Of a DNA stretch of 49,384 nt, positions 33,785 through 41,518 are shown one piece after another; the stretch's first letter is position 1; each line of letters opens with the position of its first letter. The notes beneath the pieces were generated by a model. That model made no database searches. It was given only the letters and a program-made list of their open reading frames with translations, and was not told the DNA's origin. The DNA comes from Bradyrhizobium sp. STM 3843 (GTDB lineage: Bacteria; Pseudomonadota; Alphaproteobacteria; Rhizobiales; Xanthobacteraceae). Where the stretch lies: the NCBI RefSeq assembly GCF_000239815.1, contig NZ_CAFK01000341.1, positions 1 to 49,384 of the forward strand, read 5' to 3'. Both the position numbers and the translations under genes were made by a program.

Positions 33785-35656
33785 CTAGCCCGCGCCGAGC
33801 GCAACGGCGATGTGATAGGTGGCGAAGCTCGCTGCGTAAGCAAGCGCCAGCATGTAGGCGAAGGTCACGCCCATCCAGCGCCAGCTGCCGGTCTCGCGGC
33901 GGATCACGGCGAGCGTCGAGGCGCATTGGGGGGCGAAGATGTACCAGGCGAGCAGCGCGAGCGCAGTGGCCAGGCTCCATTTGCTCGCCAGCACCTGGCC
34001 GATCTGCTCGGCGGCCTCCTTGCCGCCCTCGATGGCATAGACAGTGCCGAGAGCTGCGACAGCGACCTCGCGTGCCGCCATGCCCGGGACCAGGGCGACG
34101 GCGATCTGCCAGTTGAAGCCGATCGGCTTGAGCAGCGGCGCGATCGCCTGTCCGATCATCGCGGCGAGGCTGTAATTGATCGCAGGCTCGGTGGCGCCCT
34201 CCGGCGGCTGCGGGAACGAGGCCAGAAACCAGATCAGCACCATCATCGCGAAGATCGTGGTGCCGGCACGCTGCAGGAACATCTTGGCGCGGGTGTAGAT
34301 GCCGATCGCGATGCTGCGCAGCCGCGGCATCTTGTAGTCGGGCAACTCCAGCATGAAGGGCGCAGGCTGGTAGTCGCGCATCATGAAGAACTTGATCAGG
34401 AAGGACATCAGCAGCGCGCTGATGATCCCGGCCGCGTAGAGCCCGAACATCACGAGCCCCTGCAGGTTGACGAAGCCCCAAACCTGCGTCGGCGGGATGA
34501 AGGCGGAAATGATCAGGGTATAGACCGGAATGCGCGCCGAGCAGGTCATCAGGGGCGCGATCAGGATGGTGGTCAGCCGGTCGCGGCGGTTGTCGATCAC
34601 GCGCGTCGCCATGATGCCGGGAATGGCGCAGGCAAAGCTCGACAGCAGCGGAATGAAGGCACGGCCGTGCAATCCCGCGCCGCCCATGATGCGGTCCATC
34701 AGGAACGCGGCGCGCGCCATATAGCCGAAATCTTCCAAGAGCAGGATGAACAGGAAGATGATGATGATCTGCGGCAGGAAGACGATGACGCTGCCGACGC
34801 CCGAAATCACCCCGTTCTGCAGGAAGCTTTGCAGCAGGCCCGCCGGCAGCTTGTCATGGACGAACTGACCGGCCGTATCGAAGCCCGAGGACAACAGCTC
34901 CATCAACGGCTGCGCCCAGGCAAACACGGCCTGGAACATCACGAACAGGATCAGCAGCAGGATGAGGAGGCCCCCGACGGGGTGCAGCACGACGGCGTCG
35001 ATCCGCGCGGTCCAGGTGTCCGGGCGCTCCGGCAGGGTTACGGCGGAGGCGATGATGCGATCGGCTTCACGCTGGGTGGCGCGCAGTTCCGATACGGTCA
35101 GCGGCCGCCAGGTGTTCTGCCGATCCGGGGCGGGGCTTGGCGCCAGCAACTCGTCGGTGAGCCTGAGCAGGTCGGTGGTGCCGCCCTTGCGCACGGCAAT
35201 CGAGGTGACGACGGGCACCCCGAGGGCCTCGGACAGGCGCGGCACGTCAACGGTGACGCCGCGACGCTTGGCGATGTCGAACATGTTCAGCACCAGCGCC
35301 AGCGGCCGGCCGGTGTTCTTCAGCTCGAGCAGAAGCCGTATGGTCAACCGCAGATTGGTGGAGTCGGCCACGCACAACACCAGGTCGGGCAACACTTCGC
35401 CGGTGGCGCGTCCAAGCACGAAATCGCGGGTGATTTCTTCGTCCGGGCTGCGGCCGCGCAGCGAGTAGGTTCCGGGAAGGTCGACGACCGAGACCTGGCG
35501 TCCCTGCGGGGTGACAAAGGCCCCTTCCTTGCGCTCGACCGTGACACCCGGGTAATTGGCGACTTTCTGCCGGCTGCCGGTCAGCGCATTGAACAGCGAG
35601 GTCTTGCCGCTGTTGGGCGTGCCCACCAGGGCGACATGCATCAACGCACTTTCCAT
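33785..35656 (-). CDS. feoB: Ferrous iron transport protein B
   Basis: 623 residues. The cytoplasmic G-domain has G1 GTPNSGKT (12-19), G3 DLPGTY (59-64) and G4 NMFD (124-127). G4 deviates from the usual NKxD, which is common in FeoB. The membrane part has two Gate segments, with SSFACAIPGIMATRVIDNRR (conserved Cys) and ALVPGMAAREVAVAALGTVY. It imports Fe2+ across the inner membrane, gated by GTP. Start is 17 nt after the feoA stop, so both are one transcript. Confidence 0.97.
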   Translation of the reverse strand: MESALMHVALVGTPNSGKTSLFNALTGSRQKVANYPGVTVERKEGAFVTPQGRQVSVVDLPGTYSLRGRSPDEEITRDFVLGRATGEVLPDLVLCVADSTNLRLTIRLLLELKNTGRPLALVLNMFDIAKRRGVTVDVPRLSEALGVPVVTSIAVRKGGTTDLLRLTDELLAPSPAPDRQNTWRPLTVSELRATQREADRIIASAVTLPERPDTWTARIDAVVLHPVGGLLILLLILFVMFQAVFAWAQPLMELLSSGFDTAGQFVHDKLPAGLLQSFLQNGVISGVGSVIVFLPQIIIIFLFILLLEDFGYMARAAFLMDRIMGGAGLHGRAFIPLLSSFACAIPGIMATRVIDNRRDRLTTILIAPLMTCSARIPVYTLIISAFIPPTQVWGFVNLQGLVMFGLYAAGIISALLMSFLIKFFMMRDYQPAPFMLELPDYKMPRLRSIAIGIYTRAKMFLQRAGTTIFAMMVLIWFLASFPQPPEGATEPAINYSLAAMIGQAIAPLLKPIGFNWQIAVALVPGMAAREVAVAALGTVYAIEGGKEAAEQIGQVLASKWSLATALALLAWYIFAPQCASTLAVIRRETGSWRWMGVTFAYMLALAYAASFATYHIAVALGAG

Positions 35657-35673
35657 TCACTGCGCCCCGGCGC

Positions 35674-35949
35674 TTACGCCACGATGACGGCCATCGCTTC
35701 GCGTCGGCGGACGGCAACGGTCGTGTTGTCGACCCGAACTGCGATCGGATCGCGTCCGACGATGCCCTCGTGCAAGATTTCGACCCGCGCGCCTTCGACG
35801 AAGCCGAGCTCGATCAGCCGGCTTTCGAGCTCGACTTCCGGCAGGGACGAGCTGGTCCCGCTCGCCGCCAGGTGTTGGATCGTCCCGGTATAGCCACGCC
35901 GGGCCAGGCCCAGCGGCAGATGCGGCCGATTATCGCAGATTTCGCTCAT
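35674..35949 (-). CDS. feoA: Ferrous iron transport protein A
   Basis: 91 residues, SH3-like FeoA domain: YTGTIQHLAASGTSSSLPEV followed by ESRLIELGFVEGARVEILHE, then DPIAVRVDNTTVAVRRREA. It binds or regulates the FeoB GTPase domain. ATG 35949 is preferred over TTG 35964. I see no clear Fur/Irr box by eye in the 107 nt upstream. Confidence 0.93.
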   Translation of the reverse strand: MSEICDNRPHLPLGLARRGYTGTIQHLAASGTSSSLPEVELESRLIELGFVEGARVEILHEGIVGRDPIAVRVDNTTVAVRRREAMAVIVA

Positions 35950-36056
35950 GACCTGTATTTTCAATCGCTCGGCAGAAGGTCAAGCGCGGCATGCGTGATG
36001 CAGCCGCACCTTAGAGCGATTTTAAACAGGTCCGGCGGAGGACCGTCTGATCTGGC

Positions 36057-36338
36057 TCAAGGAGCCACAGCTGTGGCGGGATGGCGCCCGTCCGCAGGCT
36101 TTGTTTCGCCGGATGCACCGGTCGCCCGGTTCTTGAAGTAATCGAGCACGAAGAGCCGGATTGCGGAGGACAGGTTGCCCTGCTGGCGGTTGTTGTCGAT
36201 CTCTCCCACCAGTTCAGAGAGCGTCATGTTTCGGAGTCCGGAGATCTCCTTCATGCCGTTCCAGAACGCCTCCTCGAGGCTGACACTGGTCTTGTGACCT
36301 GCGACGACGATTGAACGTTTAACGACCGGCGACTTCAT
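36057..36338 (-). CDS. Ribbon-helix-helix domain protein
   Basis: 93 residues. KRSIVVAGHKTSVSLEEAFW is the beta strand and first helix of an RHH_4-type fold, followed by GMKEISGLRNMTLSELVGEI and NNRQQGNLSSAIRLFVLDYF, which is strongly conserved in alphaproteobacteria. Predicted DNA-binding or structural regulator of unknown target. The ATG overlaps the last base of the DUF4169 stop; a GTG 3 nt upstream is also possible. Translational coupling with DUF4169 is likely. Confidence 0.85.
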   Translation of the reverse strand: MKSPVVKRSIVVAGHKTSVSLEEAFWNGMKEISGLRNMTLSELVGEIDNNRQQGNLSSAIRLFVLDYFKNRATGASGETKPADGRHPATAVAP

Positions 36339-36523
36339 CACGCGTCCTCGCCCTTGATGAGATGTTGATCCAGTAATTCCTCGGCACGCATTTTCCGCTG
36401 TGCGTCGGTCGCGCGTTCGGCCTTGGTCCTGCCAAAGCGTGCGCGATTTGCATCGGCTGTCTTCGCAGCCTCATCGCGCTCCATGCGCTTCTTAAAACGC
36501 TTCAAGTTGATTACATCCCCCAT
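36338..36523 (-). CDS. DUF4169 family protein
   Basis: 61 residues. MGDVINLKRFKKRMERDEAA, then NRARFGRTKAERATDAQ and a C-terminal ELLDQHLIKGEDA. This matches the small, highly charged DUF4169 family of alphaproteobacteria, with no known function. ATG 36523 has GGGAG at 8 nt. Same strand as and upstream of the RHH gene. Confidence 0.88.
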   Translation of the reverse strand: MGDVINLKRFKKRMERDEAAKTADANRARFGRTKAERATDAQRKMRAEELLDQHLIKGEDA

Positions 36524-36762
36524 GCTCACTCCCATCATCAAAGAGATCGCAGAGCGCGACAATCACATCCCGACAATCAATCCGAGGGCACGAGCCGAGC
36601 ACGCACACTCAGTCGGGATGTAGACCATCATGTCATCGCTCCTGATACACCGAACTTCCGATCCCGCTTTGCGAAAGACGAACATAGTTTTATTCGCGCA
36701 CACAGCAGAACTATCTATTTGACACTATCCTTTACGAGTTAACGGCTACAATTGCATCAGCC

Positions 36763-36778
36763 CCCGTAGTACTACGGG
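36763..36778. repeat. Perfect 16-bp palindrome downstream of fumC
   Basis: CCCGTAGTACTACGGG, 7 nt beyond the fumC stop. There is no T run on either strand. It could be part of a weak terminator or a protein binding site. The rest of 36524-36785 is low-GC intergenic DNA carrying the DUF4169 leader. Confidence 0.5.
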
Positions 36779-36785
36779 ACTACCA

Positions 36786-38210
36786 TCATGATCGGCCAGG
36801 CCTGGTCATCTTCTCAGGTTGTACGAGGCGGTCGAACTCATCTTCTGATACGAAACCTAATCGTGTTGCCTCCTCCTTCAACGTCGTGCCGCGCTGATGC
36901 GCCGCCTTTGCCACCTTTGCGGCATTGTCGTAGCCGATCTTTGGCGCGAGTGCGGTGACGAGCATCAGCGAGCGCTCCATCAGCTCGCGAATCCGCTTTT
37001 CGTCGGCGCGAATGCCGGTCACGCAATGTTCGGTGAACGAACGTGCCGCGTCACCCAACAGTTGAATTGAATGCATCATGCAATGAGCCATAACCGGCTT
37101 GTAGACGTTCAATTCGAAATGACCCTGGCTGCCGGCCACCGTGATCGCCGTGTGGTTGCCGAACACCTGGCAGCACACCATCGTCATCGCCTCGCATTGT
37201 GTCGGGTTGACTTTGCCCGGCATGATTGAGGAGCCCGGCTCGTTTTCGGGCAGGATTAGTTCGCCAAGTCCGGAGCGTGGTCCGGATCCCAACAGGCGAA
37301 TGTCGTTTGCGATCTTGAACAGACCGGTGGCTGCAGAGTTGAGCGCGCCGTGCACGAAAACGTAGGAGTCGTTCGATGCCAGCGCCTCGAATTTGTTCGC
37401 CGCGCTGGTGAAAGGAAGCCCGGTGATCTTGGCAACATGCTTAGCGAACAATTGTGCAAATTGCGGTGCAGCATTGAGCCCGGTGCCGACCGCGGTGCCG
37501 CCCTGCGCCAGCGGGAAGAGGTCGTTCGCGGCCGCCCCGATCCGCGCAATTGCGCTGTCCACCTGCGCTGCGTAGCCGGAAAACTCCTGTCCCAGTGTCA
37601 AAGGCGTTGCATCCTGGGTGTGAGTCCGGCCGATCTTGACGATATCGGCGAAGGCTTCCTCCTTGGCACGCAGCGCCGCAAGAAGCTCGGTCAGGGCCGG
37701 GGTCAGGTGGTCGGCGATCGCGCGGGCGGCTGCGATGTGCATCGCCGTCGGAAACGAGTCGTTCGACGACTGGCTCATATTGACGTGGTCGTTGGGGTGA
37801 ACGGGCTGCTTGGCACCGCGCTCGCCGCCGAGAAGCTCGTTGGCGCGATTGGCGATCACCTCGTTCAGGTTCATGTTGGTCTGTGTGCCGGAGCCGGTCT
37901 GCCAGACCACCAGCGGAAACTGATCGTCGAGCTTGCCGTCGATAATCTCCTGGGCGGCGCGCGCAATCGCGTCCGCCAGCGTCTGATCGAGGAGCCCGAG
38001 CTCGAGATTGGTCTGGGCCGCGGCGAGCTTGACGATGGCGAGCGCACGCACAATCTGCGGCGGCATCCGGTCCTGGCCGATGCGGAAGTTTTGTCGGGAG
38101 CGCTCGGTCTGTGCTCCCCAATAGCGGTCAGCCGGCACCTCGATCGGGCCGAAGCTGTCCGTCTCCGTGCGGGTGGCCGGACGTTGCGTTGGTTGAGCTG
38201 ACTGCGCCAT
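36786..38210 (-). CDS. fumC: Class II fumarate hydratase
   Basis: 474 residues, the usual FumC length. GSSIMPGKVNPTQCEA is the fumarase/aspartase superfamily signature with the catalytic Ser loop. DSFGPIEVPADRYWGAQTER, SSNDSFPTAMHIAAARA and GRTHTQDATPLTLGQE are also conserved. It interconverts fumarate and malate in the TCA cycle without an iron-sulfur cluster. ATG 38210 is taken by homology to the family N-terminus; a further 15 residues are open upstream. Confidence 0.96.
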   Translation of the reverse strand: MAQSAQPTQRPATRTETDSFGPIEVPADRYWGAQTERSRQNFRIGQDRMPPQIVRALAIVKLAAAQTNLELGLLDQTLADAIARAAQEIIDGKLDDQFPLVVWQTGSGTQTNMNLNEVIANRANELLGGERGAKQPVHPNDHVNMSQSSNDSFPTAMHIAAARAIADHLTPALTELLAALRAKEEAFADIVKIGRTHTQDATPLTLGQEFSGYAAQVDSAIARIGAAANDLFPLAQGGTAVGTGLNAAPQFAQLFAKHVAKITGLPFTSAANKFEALASNDSYVFVHGALNSAATGLFKIANDIRLLGSGPRSGLGELILPENEPGSSIMPGKVNPTQCEAMTMVCCQVFGNHTAITVAGSQGHFELNVYKPVMAHCMMHSIQLLGDAARSFTEHCVTGIRADEKRIRELMERSLMLVTALAPKIGYDNAAKVAKAAHQRGTTLKEEATRLGFVSEDEFDRLVQPEKMTRPGRS

Positions 38211-38294
38211 GAAACATGCCCATAATTGGTCACGAACCGGCGATGGCCGGTTCAAGCATGCTTCAATTAACTGAAGAAGCGGCCGTTCCGCGGC

Positions 38295-38825
38295 CTATTT
38301 TTTACGAAAACGATCCAGTCGAACCACTTCAGCGCCCTCGCTCGGCTGCGCCGGTTGCTCGGACTTCTCCGGCGCGGATGCGGCCACTGGAGCCGCGGCC
38401 GGAGCGGCAACCGCGGAGGGAGCAGGAGCGGCCGGTAAATTCGGGGCAGGCGGCGCCTCGCCGACTGCCTCCGAGGCGTCGAATTGCAGGCCAAACTGCA
38501 CGGACGGATCAAAAAAGCTCTTGATCGCATGGAAAGGCACCACCAGCCGCTCCGGAATGCCGCCGAACGACAAGCCGACCTCAAAGCGGTCCTCGGTGAC
38601 CTCCAGATCCCAGAACTGGTGCTGCAGGATGATCGTCATCTCGTCCGGGTACTGGGCGAGCAGCCGGGGCGAAAGCTTCACCCCTTCGGCCTTCGAAACG
38701 AAGGTGATGAAGAAATGGTGTTCACCGGGAAGGCCGTGGGCGGCAGCGTCGCTCAACACCCGGCGCAGCACGCCGCGCAACGCCTCGCGTGCCAACACGT
38801 CGTAACGAATATGATCCGTCGCCAT
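38295..38825 (-). CDS. sspB: SspB-family ClpXP adaptor protein
   Basis: 176 residues. The N-terminal substrate-binding domain (about 1-125) includes YDVLAREALRGVLRRVLSDA, LPGEHHFFITF and YPDEMTIILQHQFWDLEV, followed by a Pro/Ala linker and a C-terminal VVRLDRFRKK that corresponds to the ClpX-binding tail. SspB binds SsrA-tagged peptides and delivers them to ClpXP. The gene lies just downstream of the tmRNA gene on the same strand, which encodes the tag it recognises. Confidence 0.95.
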   Translation of the reverse strand: MATDHIRYDVLAREALRGVLRRVLSDAAAHGLPGEHHFFITFVSKAEGVKLSPRLLAQYPDEMTIILQHQFWDLEVTEDRFEVGLSFGGIPERLVVPFHAIKSFFDPSVQFGLQFDASEAVGEAPPAPNLPAAPAPSAVAAPAAAPVAASAPEKSEQPAQPSEGAEVVRLDRFRKK

Positions 38826-38981
38826 GATCGGTCCTGTACTCAGATGATGCCGGAAGCCGGCTCGCGCCTAAAGGGGGCCCGACTCGCGCTTTTCACTATC
38901 GTAACCCGGCGGGGCGCCGAGGTCAGTATCCATCGAACGCCCGCTTGTCAGATGATCACCGAGATATGGGAGCGCGGGTCC

Positions 38982-39027
38982 CGACAGCCAAAACCGGACA
39001 CTAGCGGGAAGCGACAGCCAAAACCGG
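38982..39027. repeat. Two direct copies of a CGACAGCCAAAACCGG unit
   Basis: The 16-mer occurs at 38982-38997 and 39012-39027, period 30 nt, and lies next to the 3' end of the tmRNA gene. Only two copies exist, so this is not a CRISPR. Repeats of this kind are seen at insertion sequence ends, so it may be an IS remnant. Confidence 0.55.
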
Positions 39028-39039
39028 CACTTGCAGGAA

Positions 39040-39345
39040 GAAAGTGGAGGCTTCTGTTGCCAGGTGCCTCCGAACCCCGCCTAGCGGAGCTTAACCCGCT
39101 AGGACTTTAGAGTGGTCTTTCAAACTGCGTTACGCAGCCTGAGCAACCGGAGCAAAGTTGTCGTTGGCAACTATTGCAATAGCCCGATAACGGCGGAACA
39201 ATACCGGGAAAAAGCTCGCCCTTTACGCCCTCGTCGATCCTATTTCGCCCCCGCCGAAACCCGCGACGAGCCGCGGGCTTGGGTGGAGGCGCCGGGTACC
39301 GCCCCCGGGTCCGAATGGTTTATTTCGACGGCGATTTATTTCCAT
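39040..39345 (-). ncRNA. ssrA: Two-piece, circularly permuted tmRNA (ssrA)
   Basis: The tag frame GCC AAC GAC AAC ... GCG TAA (39168 down to 39130) encodes ANDNFAPVAQAA followed by a stop. On the minus strand the acceptor piece comes first: T-stem CCGGG/CCCGG with a 7-nt loop, then CGCCTCC (39291-39285) and ACC. A short spacer follows, and the coding piece starts GGGGGCG at 39252, which pairs with CGCCTCC to form the acceptor stem. GGATCGACGAGG follows as the D-loop-like part. After the tag, CCTAGCGG/CCGCTAGG and GGAGGC/GCCTCC hairpins are visible. A genomic CCA appears incomplete. Both outer ends are approximate. Confidence 0.92.
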
Positions 39346-39494
39346 AGCCGGCAAGCCGGCACCCCCAATATAGGCGGCGAGCGCCGAGAATGACAGTGCC
39401 CGCGGCGCCGCATTGGCCGACAAAAATGTGGGTGAGTGCGGGAACACGCCGAATTGGGTTGGCCGGCGAGAATGGGCCGCCCTAGATTGGCCGA

Positions 39495-40091
39495 ATGTCC
39501 TCCGAAGCCGCGCCGGCGGCTGCTGATGCGCCGGATCTCCATAACCCTCCGCCCAGTCTGGCCGCGCTCTTTGTCGCATTCGCGAAGATGTCGCTCTCCG
39601 GCTTCGGCGGGGTCCTCGTGTTCGCCCGCCGCGCCATCGTCGAGGAGCATCGCTGGATGACGGCGGACGAATTCAACGAGACCTTCGCGCTCTGCCATTT
39701 CCTGCCCGGGCCGAATATCGTCAATCTTTCGCTCGTGTTCGGCTCCCGGTTTCGCGGCATCGCCGGAGGATTGGCCGCCTTTGCTGGCCTGGTCGGCCCA
39801 CCGATGCTGCTGGTCACGGCCTTGGCCGCGATCTACAGCCATTTCGGCCAGGTCGAAGCGCTGAGGCGGGTGCTGGCCGGAGTGTCCTGTGCAGCCGTCG
39901 GCTTGTTGGTCTCGGCCGTGTTCCGAATGATGTGGCCATTGCTCAAAAAGCGTGACGTGCTGGGTCTGCTCGTGATGCTGACGGTGTTCGTCGCGATCGG
40001 GTTGCTACGGCTGCCGCTGCCGGCCGTGCTGCTGATTGCCGTCCCCGTCAGTCTTGCGGCGACCTATGCCAAGCTGCGGTGGGCGAAATGA
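39495..40091 (+). CDS. Chromate transporter domain protein, first half
   Basis: 198 residues, a single CHR domain: LFVAFAKMSLSGFGGVLVFA and EFNETFALCHFLPGPNIVNL (the conserved PGPN). About six membrane helices. Short-chain ChrA proteins act in pairs, here with the next gene, which overlaps by 4 nt. The pair may export chromate or another oxyanion, or serve another anion in the absence of chromate. Conventional full-length ChrA would be about 400 residues in one chain. Confidence 0.85.
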   Translation: MSSEAAPAAADAPDLHNPPPSLAALFVAFAKMSLSGFGGVLVFARRAIVEEHRWMTADEFNETFALCHFLPGPNIVNLSLVFGSRFRGIAGGLAAFAGLVGPPMLLVTALAAIYSHFGQVEALRRVLAGVSCAAVGLLVSAVFRMMWPLLKKRDVLGLLVMLTVFVAIGLLRLPLPAVLLIAVPVSLAATYAKLRWAK

Positions 40092-40621
40092 GCGAGGACG
40101 GCAATCCGCTGTTCCAGTTGTTCTGGACCTTTGCCCTGATCTCGCTGTTCGCCGTCGGCGGGGCGAATGCGGCGATCCCGGAGATGCACCGCATCGCGGT
40201 CGATGTGCGGCACTGGATGACGGACAAGCAGTTCGCCGATGCCTTTGCGATCTCGCAGATGTCGCCGGGCCCTAACGTTCTGATCGTCACCTTGATCGGC
40301 TACGCGGTGGCGGGTGTGACGGGTGCGGTGGTCGCAACGATCGCGATGTGCGGGCCCACCGCGGCGCTCGCCTATTTTGTCAGCCGATGGCTCGCCAATG
40401 TGCGTCAGGCGCGCTGGCCTGCGATCCTGCAGGCGGCGTTGGTCCCGCTCTCGATCGGGCTGATGGCCGCGAGCGCGCTGGTTCTGGCGCAGACCTCCGA
40501 CCGGACTTGGGTGGCCGTGTTGATCACGCTTGCTGCTGCGCTCGTCGCATCGCTGACACGATTCAACCCGCTCTGGCTGCTTCTGGCCGGCGGCTGTTTG
40601 GGTTTCGCTGGCCTTCTCTAG
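40088..40621 (+). CDS. Chromate transporter domain protein, second half
   Basis: 177 residues, second CHR domain: LFQLFWTFALISLFAVGGAN and DAFAISQMSPGPNVLIVTLI with the PGPN motif. The ATG overlaps the previous stop (ATGA), so the two subunits are translationally coupled and probably form a heterodimer. Membrane protein with about six helices. No chrR or chrB regulator gene is visible in the window. Confidence 0.85.
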   Translation: MSEDGNPLFQLFWTFALISLFAVGGANAAIPEMHRIAVDVRHWMTDKQFADAFAISQMSPGPNVLIVTLIGYAVAGVTGAVVATIAMCGPTAALAYFVSRWLANVRQARWPAILQAALVPLSIGLMAASALVLAQTSDRTWVAVLITLAAALVASLTRFNPLWLLLAGGCLGFAGLL

Positions 40622-40730
40622 GGAAAGCCGCTACGCAGAATGCAATGGTTGCTCATCCAGTCCAGGGCGGCCAGCAAACGAAGATGCTGGACATCGGCTG
40701 CAACGGTCGATCGGGGGAGGAACATCGGAC

Positions 40731-41510
40731 ATGGCCGACACGACGGGCCATCTGCCGGGGGGAGCGGCTGCGGCGCCGTCCGCGCGCAATCTGACCGGCG
40801 CATGGATCATCCTGCTGCTCGCTGTTGCACCACAGCTCATCGAGATCCTGATCGCCCTGGCCGGATTGATCGTTCAGACATCCGGAAGGACCCCGTCGCA
40901 AGTTCTGTCGGCCCACGGGGCCGCGCTGGTGCAGGCGATTCCAACGTTGGCGCGCCAAGCGGCAGGGGAGGGCAGGACAGCGCTGTCCTCCGATGTACTG
41001 CTTGCGGTGATCTACACCTATCCGCTGCTCGCCGTTGCGCTGTTCACGTGGCTGGTGCGCATCCGTGCGCCGCAGGATTACTATGGCGGCATCGCACTGA
41101 TGGCCATTGCCCTGTTCGCGCTGTGGGCCTCGAGCGATCTGCAGGGCATGCGCGGCTTTTCATTCGGCCCCGGTACGGCGCCGCGTATGCTGGGCGTGTT
41201 GTTGTTAGGGCTGGGCGCTGTGGTTGCCGCGACCGGTGTGATCGCCGACGGGGCGGAGATCGCGCCCTATCATTGGCGTGGCCCTTTGTTTGTCACCCTG
41301 GCCATTCTGACGTTTGCGGTCGCCATCCGTCCGTTGGGCTTGGTGGTGGCAGGGCTTGCCAGCTTCCTGATCTCGGCACTCGGCACCTCGGAGACGCGCT
41401 GGGGCGAGACGCTGGTGGTCGGCATCGCGCTCACGATCGGCTGTGCGCTGCTGTTTCCCTATGTCCTCGGGCTGCCGATGCCGCTGTTCCCGCGTTTCCT
41501 GGTGCCGTGA
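40731..41510 (+). CDS. Tripartite tricarboxylate transporter, TctB family (extended)
   Basis: 259 residues. The core four-helix TctB domain is at about 95-255, with YYGGIALMAIALFALWASSD and GPGTAPRMLGVLLLGLGAVV. An N-terminal extension of about 90 residues carries an extra hydrophobic helix (WIILLLAVAPQLIEILIALA) and a soluble loop. TctB is the small membrane subunit. The TctA gene follows 8 nt downstream. The extension is longer than in typical TctB (about 150 residues). Confidence 0.8.
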   Translation: MADTTGHLPGGAAAAPSARNLTGAWIILLLAVAPQLIEILIALAGLIVQTSGRTPSQVLSAHGAALVQAIPTLARQAAGEGRTALSSDVLLAVIYTYPLLAVALFTWLVRIRAPQDYYGGIALMAIALFALWASSDLQGMRGFSFGPGTAPRMLGVLLLGLGAVVAATGVIADGAEIAPYHWRGPLFVTLAILTFAVAIRPLGLVVAGLASFLISALGTSETRWGETLVVGIALTIGCALLFPYVLGLPMPLFPRFLVP

Positions 41511-41518
41511 GGGCTTGA

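Noticed and set aside
38982..39027. CRISPR array
   Set aside because: Only two 16-nt repeat copies, with no further units and no cas gene in the window.
39301..39345. tmRNA or tRNA on the plus strand based on a TTCGACGG-like stretch
   Set aside because: The plus strand lacks a tag and acceptor pairing. The minus strand gives a full tag, stop and acceptor stem, so only the minus-strand call is kept.
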